A stretch of DNA of 64,000 nucleotides from JADHLJ01 sp038118725 (GTDB lineage Bacteria; Pseudomonadota; Alphaproteobacteria; Thalassobaculales; Thalassobaculaceae): the NCBI GenBank assembly GCA_038118725.1, contig JAYOIK010000001.1:62001-126000 (forward strand), in the 5' to 3' direction. The position numbers and the translations under genes were made by a program. Positions 15,846 to 25,156 of this stretch are shown piece after piece; the stretch's first letter is position 1; each line of letters begins with the position of its first letter. Below the pieces are notes generated by a model. That model was not told where the DNA came from, searched no databases, and was given only the letters and a program-made list of their open reading frames with translations.

Positions 15846-17589
15846 AGCGCGCGGAGGCGGGCAAGTCCGCGACCAGAGCGGCCACGTCCCGCATCGCATC
15901 GCTCCAGGGGCGTGACGAGCCCTTGTGGATCACCGTCATGCTGGGGGTCCAGGGCTGGCGATCCGTGCCAAGCGACGTCCAGTCCAGGCCGATATTCATT
16001 CCAATGCACCGGGTCCCGACCGCTCCCGCCAAGGACAACACCGAGGTCATCGGCCCCACCACCACATCCAACTCCGCGATCAGTGCCGCCAGATTATCCA
16101 GATCATCGCGCAGATCGATCCCTTCCGGTCGATGGATCAAAACGCCAAGCTCATCCTCGGCGCGGCGCAGATCATCCTCGCATTCGTCATATTGCAGGTT
16201 AATCGGCCTCACGTCGGGAAGCGCAAACACCTCGCGGAAATCCAAGATGTCGAAAAAGTAGTGCGCGTAAATCTTGCTCGCCAGGCCGGTACGCCAGAGA
16301 AATCCGAGCTTAAGGCCCGGTCCAAGCTGGTCCAAACGTTTCCGCCAAAGCGCTCGTTCCATACCCTCGGGGATCAAATAGGACTTAACGGCGGGAAAGG
16401 TCGAGACGGTTCGACGGGTGAGGCGAGGAAGGTCTCCGATCGCGCAATGCGCCGACAGGTTTTCCGCTTTGACCAGCTCGGAGAAGTCGACGGATGTCGG
16501 AGGTCCTTCATCGCGGGGCAACTTTCCGATGAACCGAAGGAGAGGATAGCTGCGCTGGAACAAGGGGACGAGGCGTTTGTCGCATTCGACGATCGTGGGA
16601 GCGCGGGCCATGTCCGAAATGTCGCCAAGGCAAGAAGCGAAGCGCATCTCATCACCAATGCCTTGTTCCTGATAGATTAGAAGCGCGCCATCGACGATTG
16701 CCGACCCATCCCATTCGGGCGGCAGACCCCGGCGGTCGATCAGGACCTCGTCCTTCAGATGCCGCCAGCGATATTCTCGCCAACCTCGATCGAGATCACC
16801 GGCCGCGAGGAGGCAATTGGCGAGATTGTAGCGGATCGCGGGATCCGCCGGCGCCAGAACCGCGGCCCATTCCATGATCCGGGCCGCGCGAGCCGCCTGC
16901 ATTGCGGTCATGAAGGACCAGGAGAGATTGTTAAGGGATTGAAAAGCGGCGGGATTCAACACAGCGCATCGCTTGAGGTCGCGAACCGCCAGGTCGCCCT
17001 GGCCCGCCAGTTCGCGAACCCGGGAGCGTTGAAAGTAGGTTTCGAGCGGATGACTATTCGCCGTGATGGCGACCTGTAGATGATGGTCGGCGCCATCCAG
17101 ATCCCCCAGATCCTTTAGAGCTTCGGCGAGTTTGACACGCCACCCGGTCTGGCCGGGAACCAGCGCCACCGCCCGCTCCAAGGCCACGTGAGCCTCTTCG
17201 GGGCGATGAAAGCTCTGCAGGATCGCGCCGAGATTGTAGTGCGCCTCGGCGTGGTCGGCATTTAGCGCGCAAGCCCGGCGGAACGCCGCCTCGGCGTCTT
17301 CGGCGCGAGCCTCGATGAGCAGCGCGCATCCGTGGTGGTTATGGGCTTCCGCGCTATCGGGTTTGCCCGCGACGGCCTTTTCAAGTAGCGGGATAGCCGC
17401 CCGGGCGTTCCCGCCTTGAAACAACGCGACGCCCATATAGTGGAGTGCGTCCGGTTGGTCGGGATGCAGGTTCAAAACCTTCTGGTATCTCGTGACGGCG
17501 CCGGCAAGGTCACCGGCCCGGTGGCGGGCCAAGCCGTTTCCCAAGGCCTCTTGGACCGCTCGAAATGTCTCCGGCGACAACTCGACCAT
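15844..17589 (-). CDS. TPR/glycosyltransferase-like protein 3 (FlmG type)
   Basis: A 581-residue protein from the ATG at 17589; upstream in-frame ATGs at 17625 and 17655 are possible, the latter having a GGAGG 13 bases away. Residues about 10-250 are TPRs. The glycosyltransferase-like domain has YQEQGIGDE near residue 306 and GFLWRTGLA near residue 430, then INLQYDE. The basic and aromatic residues around WRTGL differ somewhat from paralogues 1 and 2. It is convergent with flagellin 3-flaF and divergent from flgK, inside the flagellar region. Confidence 0.74.
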   Translation of the reverse strand: MVELSPETFRAVQEALGNGLARHRAGDLAGAVTRYQKVLNLHPDQPDALHYMGVALFQGGNARAAIPLLEKAVAGKPDSAEAHNHHGCALLIEARAEDAEAAFRRACALNADHAEAHYNLGAILQSFHRPEEAHVALERAVALVPGQTGWRVKLAEALKDLGDLDGADHHLQVAITANSHPLETYFQRSRVRELAGQGDLAVRDLKRCAVLNPAAFQSLNNLSWSFMTAMQAARAARIMEWAAVLAPADPAIRYNLANCLLAAGDLDRGWREYRWRHLKDEVLIDRRGLPPEWDGSAIVDGALLIYQEQGIGDEMRFASCLGDISDMARAPTIVECDKRLVPLFQRSYPLLRFIGKLPRDEGPPTSVDFSELVKAENLSAHCAIGDLPRLTRRTVSTFPAVKSYLIPEGMERALWRKRLDQLGPGLKLGFLWRTGLASKIYAHYFFDILDFREVFALPDVRPINLQYDECEDDLRRAEDELGVLIHRPEGIDLRDDLDNLAALIAELDVVVGPMTSVLSLAGAVGTRCIGMNIGLDWTSLGTDRQPWTPSMTVIHKGSSRPWSDAMRDVAALVADLPASAR

Positions 17590-17753
17590 ATTGGCTATCC
17601 CGCCGAAGGTTGGAAAAGGACGCATGCGGAGTTCCGAATATAGCCGGTACGGCATGAAATGTGCAGATCCTCCAACAGAACGCGATGGGCGGATGTCCGT
17701 GGCGGCGGAGGTAAGACGATTTAAAGGACTGAATTCGAGCAACCGACAGCATT

Positions 17754-17769
17754 TGGCCCGAAGATTGCA
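17754..17769 (+). promoter_or_regulatory. Sigma-54 promoter of flgK-flgL
   Basis: TGGCCCGAAGATTGCA matches TGGCACG-N4-TTGCA with one difference and has the required GG-N10-GC. Initiation is expected near 17780, 46 bases before flgK. Confidence 0.75.
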
Positions 17770-17825
17770 TGTAGTATCGGTGAGATTACCGGTTGTTCCA
17801 GAAGCCGGGACGGAAAGGGATTATC

Positions 17826-19262
17826 ATGGGCCTGACATCGGCACTTATATCAGCCAGATCCGGTATCCTGGGCGCCCAGGCGGCGATCGATGTTGTCTCG
17901 CGCAACATCGCCAGCGCCAGCACCGAGGGTTACACGCGCAAGATCCACAACCAATCCACCCTGGTGGTTGGCGGAACCGGCCAGGGCATTCAAATCGATG
18001 AAGTGACCCGCCAGGTCACCGAAGGGCTTCAGCGCGAGGTAAGACAGCAGACCGCCGTGGTCGAGGAACTCGAGGTTATCGACGATTTTCTCGGGCGTCT
18101 GGAGCAGCAATTTGGACGCCCGGACGATCAATCCTCCATCTCCGCCAAGCTGACCGATCTGAAGGACGCCTACCAAGCCCTCGCAACGACGCCCGAGGAT
18201 GTGAGCACCCAGATCGCCGTGGTTACGGCGGCTCAGGAACTCGCCCGATCCTTCAACGATCTGAACAACCAGATCCAGGGCCTTCGTCGGGACGCGGACG
18301 CGCGCATCGACGATCAGGTCAACGAGATCAACACGGCGATGGCGAATATCGACTCGCTAAACGACGAGATCGGCCAACGTCAGGCCTTGGGGCAATCGAC
18401 CGCGGATCTCAAGGATCAACGCGACCAACTGTTGCTTGAGGTGAACGAGAAACTCAGCATTACCTCTTTCGAGCGCCCCGGCGGCGAGATCAGTGTTTTC
18501 GCGCCCGGCGGCAATCTGATGCTTGACGACACGCGTCTGGCGTTGAGCTTTTCGACGACCTCGACCTATACCGCGGCCACCACGGGCCAGGCGGTGCAGA
18601 TCAATACCGGCACCACGAATGTTAGTATCTCGACGGACATCTCCAACGGCGATGGGAGCCTCGCCGGCTTGTTGCGCATTCGCGACACGCTCTTGCCGAC
18701 GATCCAGACCGCGCTCGACGATCTCGCCTTCGAGGTCGCGACGAACTTCGGCACGGTCAATGTGAACGGCACGAACGAAAACGTGAACCTGTTTACCGAC
18801 GCCGGTGGATTGACGCCGCCAGGTGCTTTTACGCAGGGCTTCGCCGGAACCATTCAGGTTCGCACCGCGATTACCAACACGCCGACCCTGATCGCCGACC
18901 CGCAGACGGCGGCCGGCTTCACCCCCGTTGGCCCGGGCGATCCGTCGATACCATTGGCGATCCTTGGGGTGTTCGAGGCCCAGCAAGCACTGTCCCTCGC
19001 GCCGACGGTCAACAACACCATGGAAGGCTTTTTCGCGAATCTCATCGGAACGGTGGCCAATCAGAAAGCGGACTTCGAAAGCCAGCTGACATTCCAGACC
19101 AATTTTCGCGATGGCCTGCGCGATCGCTTCAACGACGAGAGCGCGGTGAACACCGACCAGGAGCTCTCGGAACTTATTCGCCTGGAAGCCGCGTTTTCCG
19201 CGTCGGCGCGGGTTCTGACAACGGTGCAGCGCGCCGTCGACGATCTCGTTCGGGCGATCTAG
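17826..19262 (+). CDS. flgK: Hook-associated protein 1 FlgK
   Basis: A 478-residue FlgK. The N-terminus has the axial motif (LTSALISARSGILGAQAAIDVVSRNIAS, then TEGYTRK) and the C-terminus has ESAVNTDQELSELIRLEAAFSASARVL. The start at 17826 follows AAGGGA; the frame opens earlier at 17793 without a better site. FlgK forms the junction between hook and filament. It is followed by flgL after 21 bases. Confidence 0.94.
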   Translation: MGLTSALISARSGILGAQAAIDVVSRNIASASTEGYTRKIHNQSTLVVGGTGQGIQIDEVTRQVTEGLQREVRQQTAVVEELEVIDDFLGRLEQQFGRPDDQSSISAKLTDLKDAYQALATTPEDVSTQIAVVTAAQELARSFNDLNNQIQGLRRDADARIDDQVNEINTAMANIDSLNDEIGQRQALGQSTADLKDQRDQLLLEVNEKLSITSFERPGGEISVFAPGGNLMLDDTRLALSFSTTSTYTAATTGQAVQINTGTTNVSISTDISNGDGSLAGLLRIRDTLLPTIQTALDDLAFEVATNFGTVNVNGTNENVNLFTDAGGLTPPGAFTQGFAGTIQVRTAITNTPTLIADPQTAAGFTPVGPGDPSIPLAILGVFEAQQALSLAPTVNNTMEGFFANLIGTVANQKADFESQLTFQTNFRDGLRDRFNDESAVNTDQELSELIRLEAAFSASARVLTTVQRAVDDLVRAI

Positions 19263-19283
19263 GAACAGGTAGGGACCGATATC

Positions 19284-20288
19284 ATGCGTATATCGACCAT
19301 CACTCAGACCAGCCGTATCGAAACCAATGTCTTGAGTTTGCAGCGCGAGCTCTCGAAGGTTCAAAACCAGGTCAGCTCCGGCAAGGTCTCCAATGTATTC
19401 TCCGGTCTGGAAGGCGAAGATGCGCGGGTTTCCATCCAGTTGCGTGAAGCCGTGCAGACCAAGGAATCCTTCATCGAGACGGTTCAGCGCACGCGTCTGC
19501 GGACATCCGTCATGGATGCCGGTCTGCTGCAGCTTCAGGAAGTCGCGAACGAGATGCGGACCGAGCTGATCAAGCAGACCGATACAGCGTTCGTGGCCGA
19601 GTTGCCGATCATGAACGAGTTCGCCAACAACGCCATCGACCGTTTCGCGAGCTTGCTGAATACCCAGGTGGCCGGACGCTTCGTCTTCTCGGGCCCGGCG
19701 ACCAGTACGCAACCTATCATCAATGCCAATACCCTGAAGACCAACTTCCAGGGCGCGGTGAACACCACGGTGAACGCGGCGACCAACACGGCCGCGCAGA
19801 TCCTTGCCGCGGCCGACACGCATTTCAACACCAACGCGAACTGGAACAACCTTAACGCCCAGGCGACGACGGCGGAAAACACCTTGCACGCCGATGTCGG
19901 CCTGAACATCTCCTATGGTGAGATGGCGCATCAGGAAGCTTTCGCGGATCTTTTCGAGGTTCTCAACATTTTCGCCAATGTCCAGATCAACGCCGGTGAC
20001 GAGGCGGAATATCGGACACTCGTCGATTCCGCCCGGACGACGGTCGAGAACGCTTTCGATTCGATCAACCAGATGATCGCCGATCTCGGTGTCGACCAGG
20101 CGCGGCTTGATTCGATCGAACAGACCCACAAGGACGATATAGTCGTGTTGGGGGATCAGCTCGGCAATGTCGAGGACGTGGACTCCTTCGAGGCGGTGAA
20201 TTTGTTTCAAAATCTGCGAAGCCAGATCGAAACCTCGTTCCAGGTGACCGCCGCCACCAGAAATCTGTCGCTCGCTAACTTCATCTAA
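19284..20288 (+). CDS. flgL: Hook-associated protein 3 FlgL
   Basis: A 334-residue FlgL of the flagellin-like fold: N-terminal ETNVLSLQRELSKVQNQVSSGK and C-terminal FEAVNLFQNLRSQIETSFQVTA. It makes the second layer of the hook-filament junction on top of FlgK. It is cotranscribed with flgK. The long open antisense frame over flgK-flgL is a codon-usage shadow, not a gene. Confidence 0.93.
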   Translation: MRISTITQTSRIETNVLSLQRELSKVQNQVSSGKVSNVFSGLEGEDARVSIQLREAVQTKESFIETVQRTRLRTSVMDAGLLQLQEVANEMRTELIKQTDTAFVAELPIMNEFANNAIDRFASLLNTQVAGRFVFSGPATSTQPIINANTLKTNFQGAVNTTVNAATNTAAQILAAADTHFNTNANWNNLNAQATTAENTLHADVGLNISYGEMAHQEAFADLFEVLNIFANVQINAGDEAEYRTLVDSARTTVENAFDSINQMIADLGVDQARLDSIEQTHKDDIVVLGDQLGNVEDVDSFEAVNLFQNLRSQIETSFQVTAATRNLSLANFI

Positions 20289-20356
20289 CGCGCCGGCCCG
20301 CGACATCCCGTCGCCTGAGGGGATATAGTCGTCTCGCTCTTACAAGGGAGGCGGCG

Positions 20357-21112
20357 ATGGGGAAGGTCATTGTTGAGGTCGAGCGGGCGGTCAGAACCGT
20401 CACATTGAACCGCCCGGAAAAGCGCAACGCGTTGGACGCCGAGACGATCGACGCGCTGGTCGCGGCGCTACCTCGACAACCTGGAGCCGAGGAGCGTGTG
20501 GCGATTATTCGCGGTGCCGGCCCGGTTTTCTGTTCCGGAATGGATTTGACACAAGACAAGACCGCCTTGGGAAAGCCCGAGGCCGTGGAGGTCATGTTTC
20601 GGGCGGTCGAAACCTATCCGTTGCCCGTGGTCGCGGCGGTGCACGGGCATGCGATAGCCGGTGGCGCCGAGTTGGCTTTTCATTGCGACTTCGTTGTCGC
20701 GAGTCGGGCGGCGATTTTCGGCATGTAGCTGGCACGGATCGGATTGGCGCCGACCTGGTTTTTGACCAAGAAGATCATGGAAGTGGCGGGGCCGGTGACA
20801 GCCAGGGAGATTCTACTGCTGGGAAACCCGGTATCTTCGGAAAAACTTCATGAACTCGGTGTGATCGCGAGAGCGGTGCCGGCAGAGGATCTCGAGGCGG
20901 AGGTCACCGCGATCGCCGACAGACTCGCCAGGAACGCGCCTAAATCCCTTGAGGTGATGAAAGCCTTGATGCTGCGGCAAATGGAGTTTCGGGACGGGAT
21001 TCAGCACGACGATCTGAATGATTGGGTGGCGCGTATCAGCGAAACCGACGACGCGCGGGAGGGAGTGGAAGCCCGATTGAATCGCCGACCCGCGGTTTTC
21101 AAGGGGCACTAG
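20357..21112 (+). pseudogene. Enoyl-CoA hydratase/isomerase broken by an in-frame TAG
   Basis: The frame from 20357 to 21112 reads as a complete crotonase-family protein of about 250 residues, interrupted only by TAG at 20726-20728. Before the stop are the VEVERAVRTVTLNRPEKRNAL start, the first oxyanion segment FCSGMDL and the second, HGHAIAGGAELAFHCDFV. After it are LARIGLAPTWFLTKKI and the C-terminal helices ending AVFKGH. The start follows AGGGAGG. A truncated 123-residue product would lack the second half of the active site. It lies between flagellar genes with no obvious link to them. Confidence 0.8.
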
Positions 21113-21249
21113 GCTGGTGATGATTTGAGTGGCGGATTTTCGTAAAAAGCCGCCTATCTGATTCCCTATGGACTTTTTTCGCGAAACACCTTATATTGTT
21201 TACATGGAGTCGTGTTTTCGGGCTCCAGCGCTCCTGAATGGAGGGTGGG

Positions 21250-21750
21250 ATGGAACTACAGCCTAACCTGTTGGCGGTAAACACGCTGCCTCAGGTGTTC
21301 GCTACGAGAGGAACGGCGCCTGAGCCTGAAGTGGCCCAGGAACAAGCCCCCGCGACACCGGTAAAGCCGATTGTTGATGGGTTTTTCATAAGCCCGCTTT
21401 TGCAGTTTGACAATCAGGCGCTTGCTTTGATCTTCCAGGTCCGTGACTCGGAGTCCGGGGAGGTTCAGAGGCAATTCCCGAGGGAGAGTGTCGTTGAACG
21501 CTTGCGGAGCAATCCGGAAGTGCGGACCATCAAGATTCCGGAAAACGCGGAAGGCGCCGATGCGGCGCCGGCACAGGAGATCGTGAACGGAGCCGGCGGT
21601 ACCGATGCGGTCGATTCGGCGGAAACTGACACGGTGGCCGTCGTCGCTGGCACCGAGGTCGCGAATGGCGCGCTGGCGATCGGCGGCACGTCGAGTGGTG
21701 TTTCGCCCGCGCTCGCGCCGAGCGGGCAAGGCGTTGACTTCCTGGTATAA
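21250..21750 (+). CDS. FlaG-like protein
   Basis: A 166-residue protein starting at 21250 behind GGAGGGTGGG; the ATG at 21238 is part of that ribosome site. Residues about 50-95 resemble FlaG: a hydrophobic beta strand LALIFQVRD then SESGEVQRQFPRESVVE, matching the family's D-x-x-T/S-G-E-V-x-R-Q-I/F-P. The last 70 residues are Ala/Gly/Asp-rich and probably disordered. FlaG proteins influence filament length in other bacteria. Assignment rests on one motif. Confidence 0.6.
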   Translation: MELQPNLLAVNTLPQVFATRGTAPEPEVAQEQAPATPVKPIVDGFFISPLLQFDNQALALIFQVRDSESGEVQRQFPRESVVERLRSNPEVRTIKIPENAEGADAAPAQEIVNGAGGTDAVDSAETDTVAVVAGTEVANGALAIGGTSSGVSPALAPSGQGVDFLV

Positions 21751-21777
21751 TCGCCACGTCCATTTCTGTTGCGATGA

Positions 21778-21806
21778 GGCCATGTGGGAGGCTCTTCCAC
21801 ATGGCC
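21778..21806 (+). other. Hairpin after the FlaG-like gene
   Basis: A 10-bp perfect stem (GGCCATGTGG/CCACATGGCC) with a 9-base loop lies 28 bases after the stop. It is followed by AAAA rather than T, so it is an mRNA-end or factor-dependent stop at best. Confidence 0.45.
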
Positions 21807-21817
21807 AAAAGCGTGCG
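21802..21817 (+). promoter_or_regulatory. Weak sigma-54-like site before the TPR-only gene
   Basis: TGGCCAAAAGCGTGCG has GG-N10-GC and TGC but lacks parts of the consensus, and overlaps the 3' arm of the hairpin above. It lies 137 bases before the next gene. Confidence 0.3.
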
Positions 21818-21953
21818 CGAATTTTGATCCGTCATACCGATGGCTTTGACGCGGCTGATCTTGTGAAACCTCAAATCGTTTATGTGGCCCGCCAATCTAT
21901 GGTAGGTAACGAAACCGGTTCCGTCTTGCGAACTGTCGCGGGGTAGGGGTGCG

Positions 21954-22922
21954 ATGAGTGAAGACCTGACAGCGACCCTCCATGATCTTTTGGTCACGGG
22001 ACTGCGTCATCATGACGTTGGCGAGGTGGAACAAGCGCGCGATGCCTATCTGCGAATTCTGGAGATTGACCCTCGGCACGCCCAGGCGCTGGATTTAGCG
22101 GGTGTGCTTTGCATGCAGTGCGGCGAGCTGGAGGCGGCGCGGGATTTCTATGACGCGGCCCTGGAGGTCGAACCCGAGAACGCGCGCTTTCTAACCCATG
22201 TCGGAACCCTTCAACTTCATCAAGGGGAACTGGCGGAGGCGGTCGATACGTTTCGAACCGCCGCGGATAGTGATCCGACCTACGCCGAGCCGAAATTTTT
22301 TCTAGCAATTGGGTTGCGCGGTGTCGGTCAACGTCTGGATGCCGTCGATAGTTTGGACGAGGCCCTCGCGGAGGATCCGAACAACTCTCTTTTTCTGTCT
22401 TGGCGCGGCACGTTGGCGTGGGAAACCGGTGATTTCGAAGCCGCGATCGACTATCTTGAGCGCTCGCTGCAAGCCGACGGAACAAATCTCGAGGCGATGA
22501 GTCAGCTCGGATCCGTGCTGGTGGATCTCGAGGATTTTTCCATGGCGGAACGTTGTTTTCGCGCGGCGCTCGACATTGCGCCGAACAATGCGATGAGCCG
22601 AGGTAAACTCGCGGACGCATTGGCGCGACAAGGATGCCGCGAAGAGGCGGGGCGTGAGTTCAAGGTCGCGTTGGAAACATCTTCCAATGACGCGCGTCTT
22701 TGGGCGCTCTACTCGGTCATGCTGGCCGGTGAGGGAAACAGTGACGGCGCTACCAAGGCGGTCGTCAAGGCTAGGGAGATTGACCCCAACTCGATAGACG
22801 TGGAATTGGCGTTGTTGGAGACCTTCACGTTGTTGGGTGCGACGGATTCCATCGCCAGCTCGAAGGAACGCCTACGCGAGTTGGCTCCGGACGATGCCCG
22901 CGTGGACGCGGCCGTCACATAA
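21954..22922 (+). CDS. TPR-only protein
   Basis: A 322-residue protein made almost wholly of about eight TPR units (for example ARDAYLRILEIDPRHAQALDL and AERCFRAALDIAPNNA). It has no signal peptide and no glycosyltransferase domain, unlike the three larger TPR proteins in the window. It would bind other proteins in the cytoplasm. Its place between a FlaG-like gene and the flgI-flgJ-flgN operon suggests a flagellar partner, but nothing in the sequence identifies it. Confidence 0.75.
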   Translation: MSEDLTATLHDLLVTGLRHHDVGEVEQARDAYLRILEIDPRHAQALDLAGVLCMQCGELEAARDFYDAALEVEPENARFLTHVGTLQLHQGELAEAVDTFRTAADSDPTYAEPKFFLAIGLRGVGQRLDAVDSLDEALAEDPNNSLFLSWRGTLAWETGDFEAAIDYLERSLQADGTNLEAMSQLGSVLVDLEDFSMAERCFRAALDIAPNNAMSRGKLADALARQGCREEAGREFKVALETSSNDARLWALYSVMLAGEGNSDGATKAVVKAREIDPNSIDVELALLETFTLLGATDSIASSKERLRELAPDDARVDAAVT

Positions 22923-22943
22923 CGAATTCCCGGTTTCGCGAAA

Positions 22944-23390
22944 CTAGCTGTCGGCGCAAAACGCGATCGAGGCGGATTGCGGGTTTGAATAGGCGGCGTA
23001 GCCGTTCCCGCGTGGGCCAAAGGCGGAAGGCGCGGTTTTAACGCCCCGTTGCTCCTTCACCGCCTCGATGATCAGCTTAACAATTCGATCCGTCGCGTCG
23101 TGGGCGCCGCGCAAGGACAGCATGTTCTGGGCCAGAACGTCGCGAAACTTTTTATAGAGTTTGCGCAAATCGGTGCGTTCGCTTTCATCAAGGGCGTTCA
23201 GAACCTCGAGATCTCCCTCGACCCGGCGCTGCGCTTCCTCGAAACCCTTGGCCAGTTGAACCTTGCGGGATTGCAGACTGGCGAGATCCGAGTATTTGCG
23301 TGATTGGATCAGGTCGTTTTCCTGGATCAGAACCTCCATCAAGCCATTCATGCTTTCGGCGAAGGAGATCACGATTTGCTTTGCATCCAT
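22944..23390 (-). CDS. FlgN-like export chaperone
   Basis: A 148-residue helical protein starting MDAKQIV at 23390, one base past the flgJ stop and behind GAGGG within flgJ. Residues about 10-120 are amphipathic helix with LIQENDLIQSRKYSDLASLQSRKVQLAKGFE, the pattern of the FlgN family of chaperones for FlgK and FlgL. The operon position behind flgI-flgJ agrees. The C-terminal 25 residues are low-complexity. The flgN name is likely but not certain. Confidence 0.65.
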   Translation of the reverse strand: MDAKQIVISFAESMNGLMEVLIQENDLIQSRKYSDLASLQSRKVQLAKGFEEAQRRVEGDLEVLNALDESERTDLRKLYKKFRDVLAQNMLSLRGAHDATDRIVKLIIEAVKEQRGVKTAPSAFGPRGNGYAAYSNPQSASIAFCADS

Positions 23391-23391
23391 C

Positions 23392-23724
23392 TTATTTGCC
23401 CTCCTGGAGCGCCAAGAGTTGTCTTTCAATCGAGTCGGACAGGCCGATACCGCCGGCCTTTGAGACTTGGTTGCCGTATTCCTGCACCAACATGTCGCGG
23501 AAGATTGCCTCGCCGTTTCCGCCGCCCATCAGGCCGTCCGATTTGATGCCCTTGAACATGTGCCCAAACATTTGCGAGAGAAACATGGATTCGAATTTCT
23601 CGGCGACCTCGCGGATGCTCTCGCGATTCTGATCGTACGCTTGCTTGGCGTTCTGGATGTCCGGGCGCTGGGTAAAAGCGTCGCGCGCGGCGGACCGGAG
23701 ATCGATTGATGTTCCCATATCCAT
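23392..23724 (-). CDS. flgJ: Rod-binding protein FlgJ, rod-cap domain only
   Basis: A 110-residue protein equal to the N-terminal rod-cap domain of FlgJ (also called CheL in alphaproteobacteria). It shows EKFESMFLSQMFGHMFKGIK and FRDMLVQEYGNQVSKAGGIGLSDSI. The muramidase domain of enterobacterial FlgJ is absent, as is usual in this class, so another hydrolase must open the peptidoglycan. The start at 23724 follows GAGAGGA. Confidence 0.85.
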   Translation of the reverse strand: MDMGTSIDLRSAARDAFTQRPDIQNAKQAYDQNRESIREVAEKFESMFLSQMFGHMFKGIKSDGLMGGGNGEAIFRDMLVQEYGNQVSKAGGIGLSDSIERQLLALQEGK

Positions 23725-23737
23725 TGTCCGGTCCTCT

Positions 23738-24886
23738 CTAGAGCAGTTCGATTTCGGCCTGCAGCGCGCCGGCTGCCTTGATGGCCTGAAGGATGGAGAT
23801 CATGTCGCGCGGACCGATGCCGAGAGCGTTCAAACCATCGACCAGTTCCTGCAAGGTGACGCCTTGCGGGACGATCGTCAGGCGCTTGTCCTGGTCCTCG
23901 TCGATCTCGATTTGGGTGCGCGGGACAGTCACGGTTTCGCCCGTCTCGGAGAAGGGCTGGGGCTGCGAGACCTGAGGGGTTTCGGTGATCCTGATCGTCA
24001 GATTGCCCTGGGCGATCGCGACGGTGCTGATCCGAACGTTCTCGCCCATCACGATGATGCCGGTCTGCTCGTCTACCACGACCTTGGCCGACATGTCGGG
24101 GGTTACCCGCAGTTGCTCGATATCGGTGATCAGCGAGACGGTCCGACCACGATAGGGATCGGGAACCAGCATTTGCACCGTGGACGGGTCGCGAGGCTGG
24201 GCGATCGGACCGCCGATAAAGGCGTTGATGGCCTGCGCGATGCGGCGCGCCGTGGTGAAATCGGGGTTGCGGAGCGAAATGGTAACCGTGTCCATGCCTT
24301 GGAGGTCAAAACCGATCTCGCGTTCGATGATGGCGCCGCTGGCGATCCGACCGTTCGTGGGCACGCCGCGGCTGACCGTCGCGCCATCGCCTTCGGCGGA
24401 AAAGCCGCCGACCGCGATGGGCCCCTGAGCGACCGCGTAAACCTCGCCATCGGCGCCGACCAGCGGAGTGACCAGGAGGGTGCCGCCGAGCAGACTCTCG
24501 GAGTCGCCGATGGCGCTGATCGAAACATCGATTCGCGTGCCTTGCTGCGAGAAGGGAGGCAGGGTCGCGGTGACCATCACGGCGGCGACATTGTCGGTTC
24601 TAAGGGAGTCGTCGCGAGCATTGACGCCCAGCCGTTCCAACATGCCGACCAGGCTCTCCCGGGTAAAGATCGACGTCGTCAACGTATCGCCCGTGCCATT
24701 CAGGCCAACAACGAGACCGTAACCGATCAGCATGTTCTCGCGGACACCCTCGAAATCAACGATGTCCTTGATCCGGGTCTGGGCGCTGGTGCCTTGAAGG
24801 CCGAGAAGGGTGGAAAACCCCAGGAAAAGGGCGAGTTGGAGCATTTTGCGTCCGAACCGGCCGGTTTTCTTCAATTGATCGCGCAT
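23738..24886 (-). CDS. flgI: Flagellar P-ring protein FlgI
   Basis: A 382-residue FlgI. It has a signal peptide (LQLALFLGFSTLLGLQGTSA), then the conserved RIKDIVDFEGVRENMLIGYG and GLNGTGD, and the C-terminal VTLQELVDGLNALGIGPRDMISILQAIKAAGAL. The P-ring is the periplasmic bushing of the rod. It is the first gene of flgI-flgJ-flgN and is driven by the sigma-54 site at 24946. Confidence 0.96.
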   Translation of the reverse strand: MRDQLKKTGRFGRKMLQLALFLGFSTLLGLQGTSAQTRIKDIVDFEGVRENMLIGYGLVVGLNGTGDTLTTSIFTRESLVGMLERLGVNARDDSLRTDNVAAVMVTATLPPFSQQGTRIDVSISAIGDSESLLGGTLLVTPLVGADGEVYAVAQGPIAVGGFSAEGDGATVSRGVPTNGRIASGAIIEREIGFDLQGMDTVTISLRNPDFTTARRIAQAINAFIGGPIAQPRDPSTVQMLVPDPYRGRTVSLITDIEQLRVTPDMSAKVVVDEQTGIIVMGENVRISTVAIAQGNLTIRITETPQVSQPQPFSETGETVTVPRTQIEIDEDQDKRLTIVPQGVTLQELVDGLNALGIGPRDMISILQAIKAAGALQAEIELL

Positions 24887-24945
24887 GGCTTCTGTTCCAT
24901 TCAGTCGTTCGTTCCGTTTCCCGGAGCGATGTTCGCGAATGGTTA

Positions 24946-24961
24946 TGCGAATTCCGTGCCA
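24946..24961 (-). promoter_or_regulatory. Sigma-54 promoter of flgI-flgJ-flgN
   Basis: On the minus strand: TGGCACGGAATTCGCA, a match to TGGCACG-N4-TTGCA with one difference. Initiation is expected near 24935, 49 bases before flgI. Confidence 0.77.
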
Positions 24962-25156
24962 GAATCCGTCGGGAAGAGGGCCTGATCAATGCGGTTTCAC
25001 CACCGACCGCGCGCCTAGTCGCCGAAGGTTTGACGCACAGTCGGCAATTTTTGCCGGGCTGGCGTGGGAACTTGGCGGTCGATGTTTCGGAAACCGTTAT
25101 CGCGCGCCTTGGATCATGATATAAGAGCCGCATGATCGCTGGCGAGACGATTTCCG

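Noticed and set aside
18357..20306. 649-codon open frame antisense to flgK and flgL
   Set aside because: No family motif or ribosome site; it is the mirror of GC-rich codon usage in two clear genes.
25141..25154. GC-N10-CC on the minus strand upstream of flgI
   Set aside because: Weak outside the core dinucleotides and farther from flgI than the near-perfect site at 24946.
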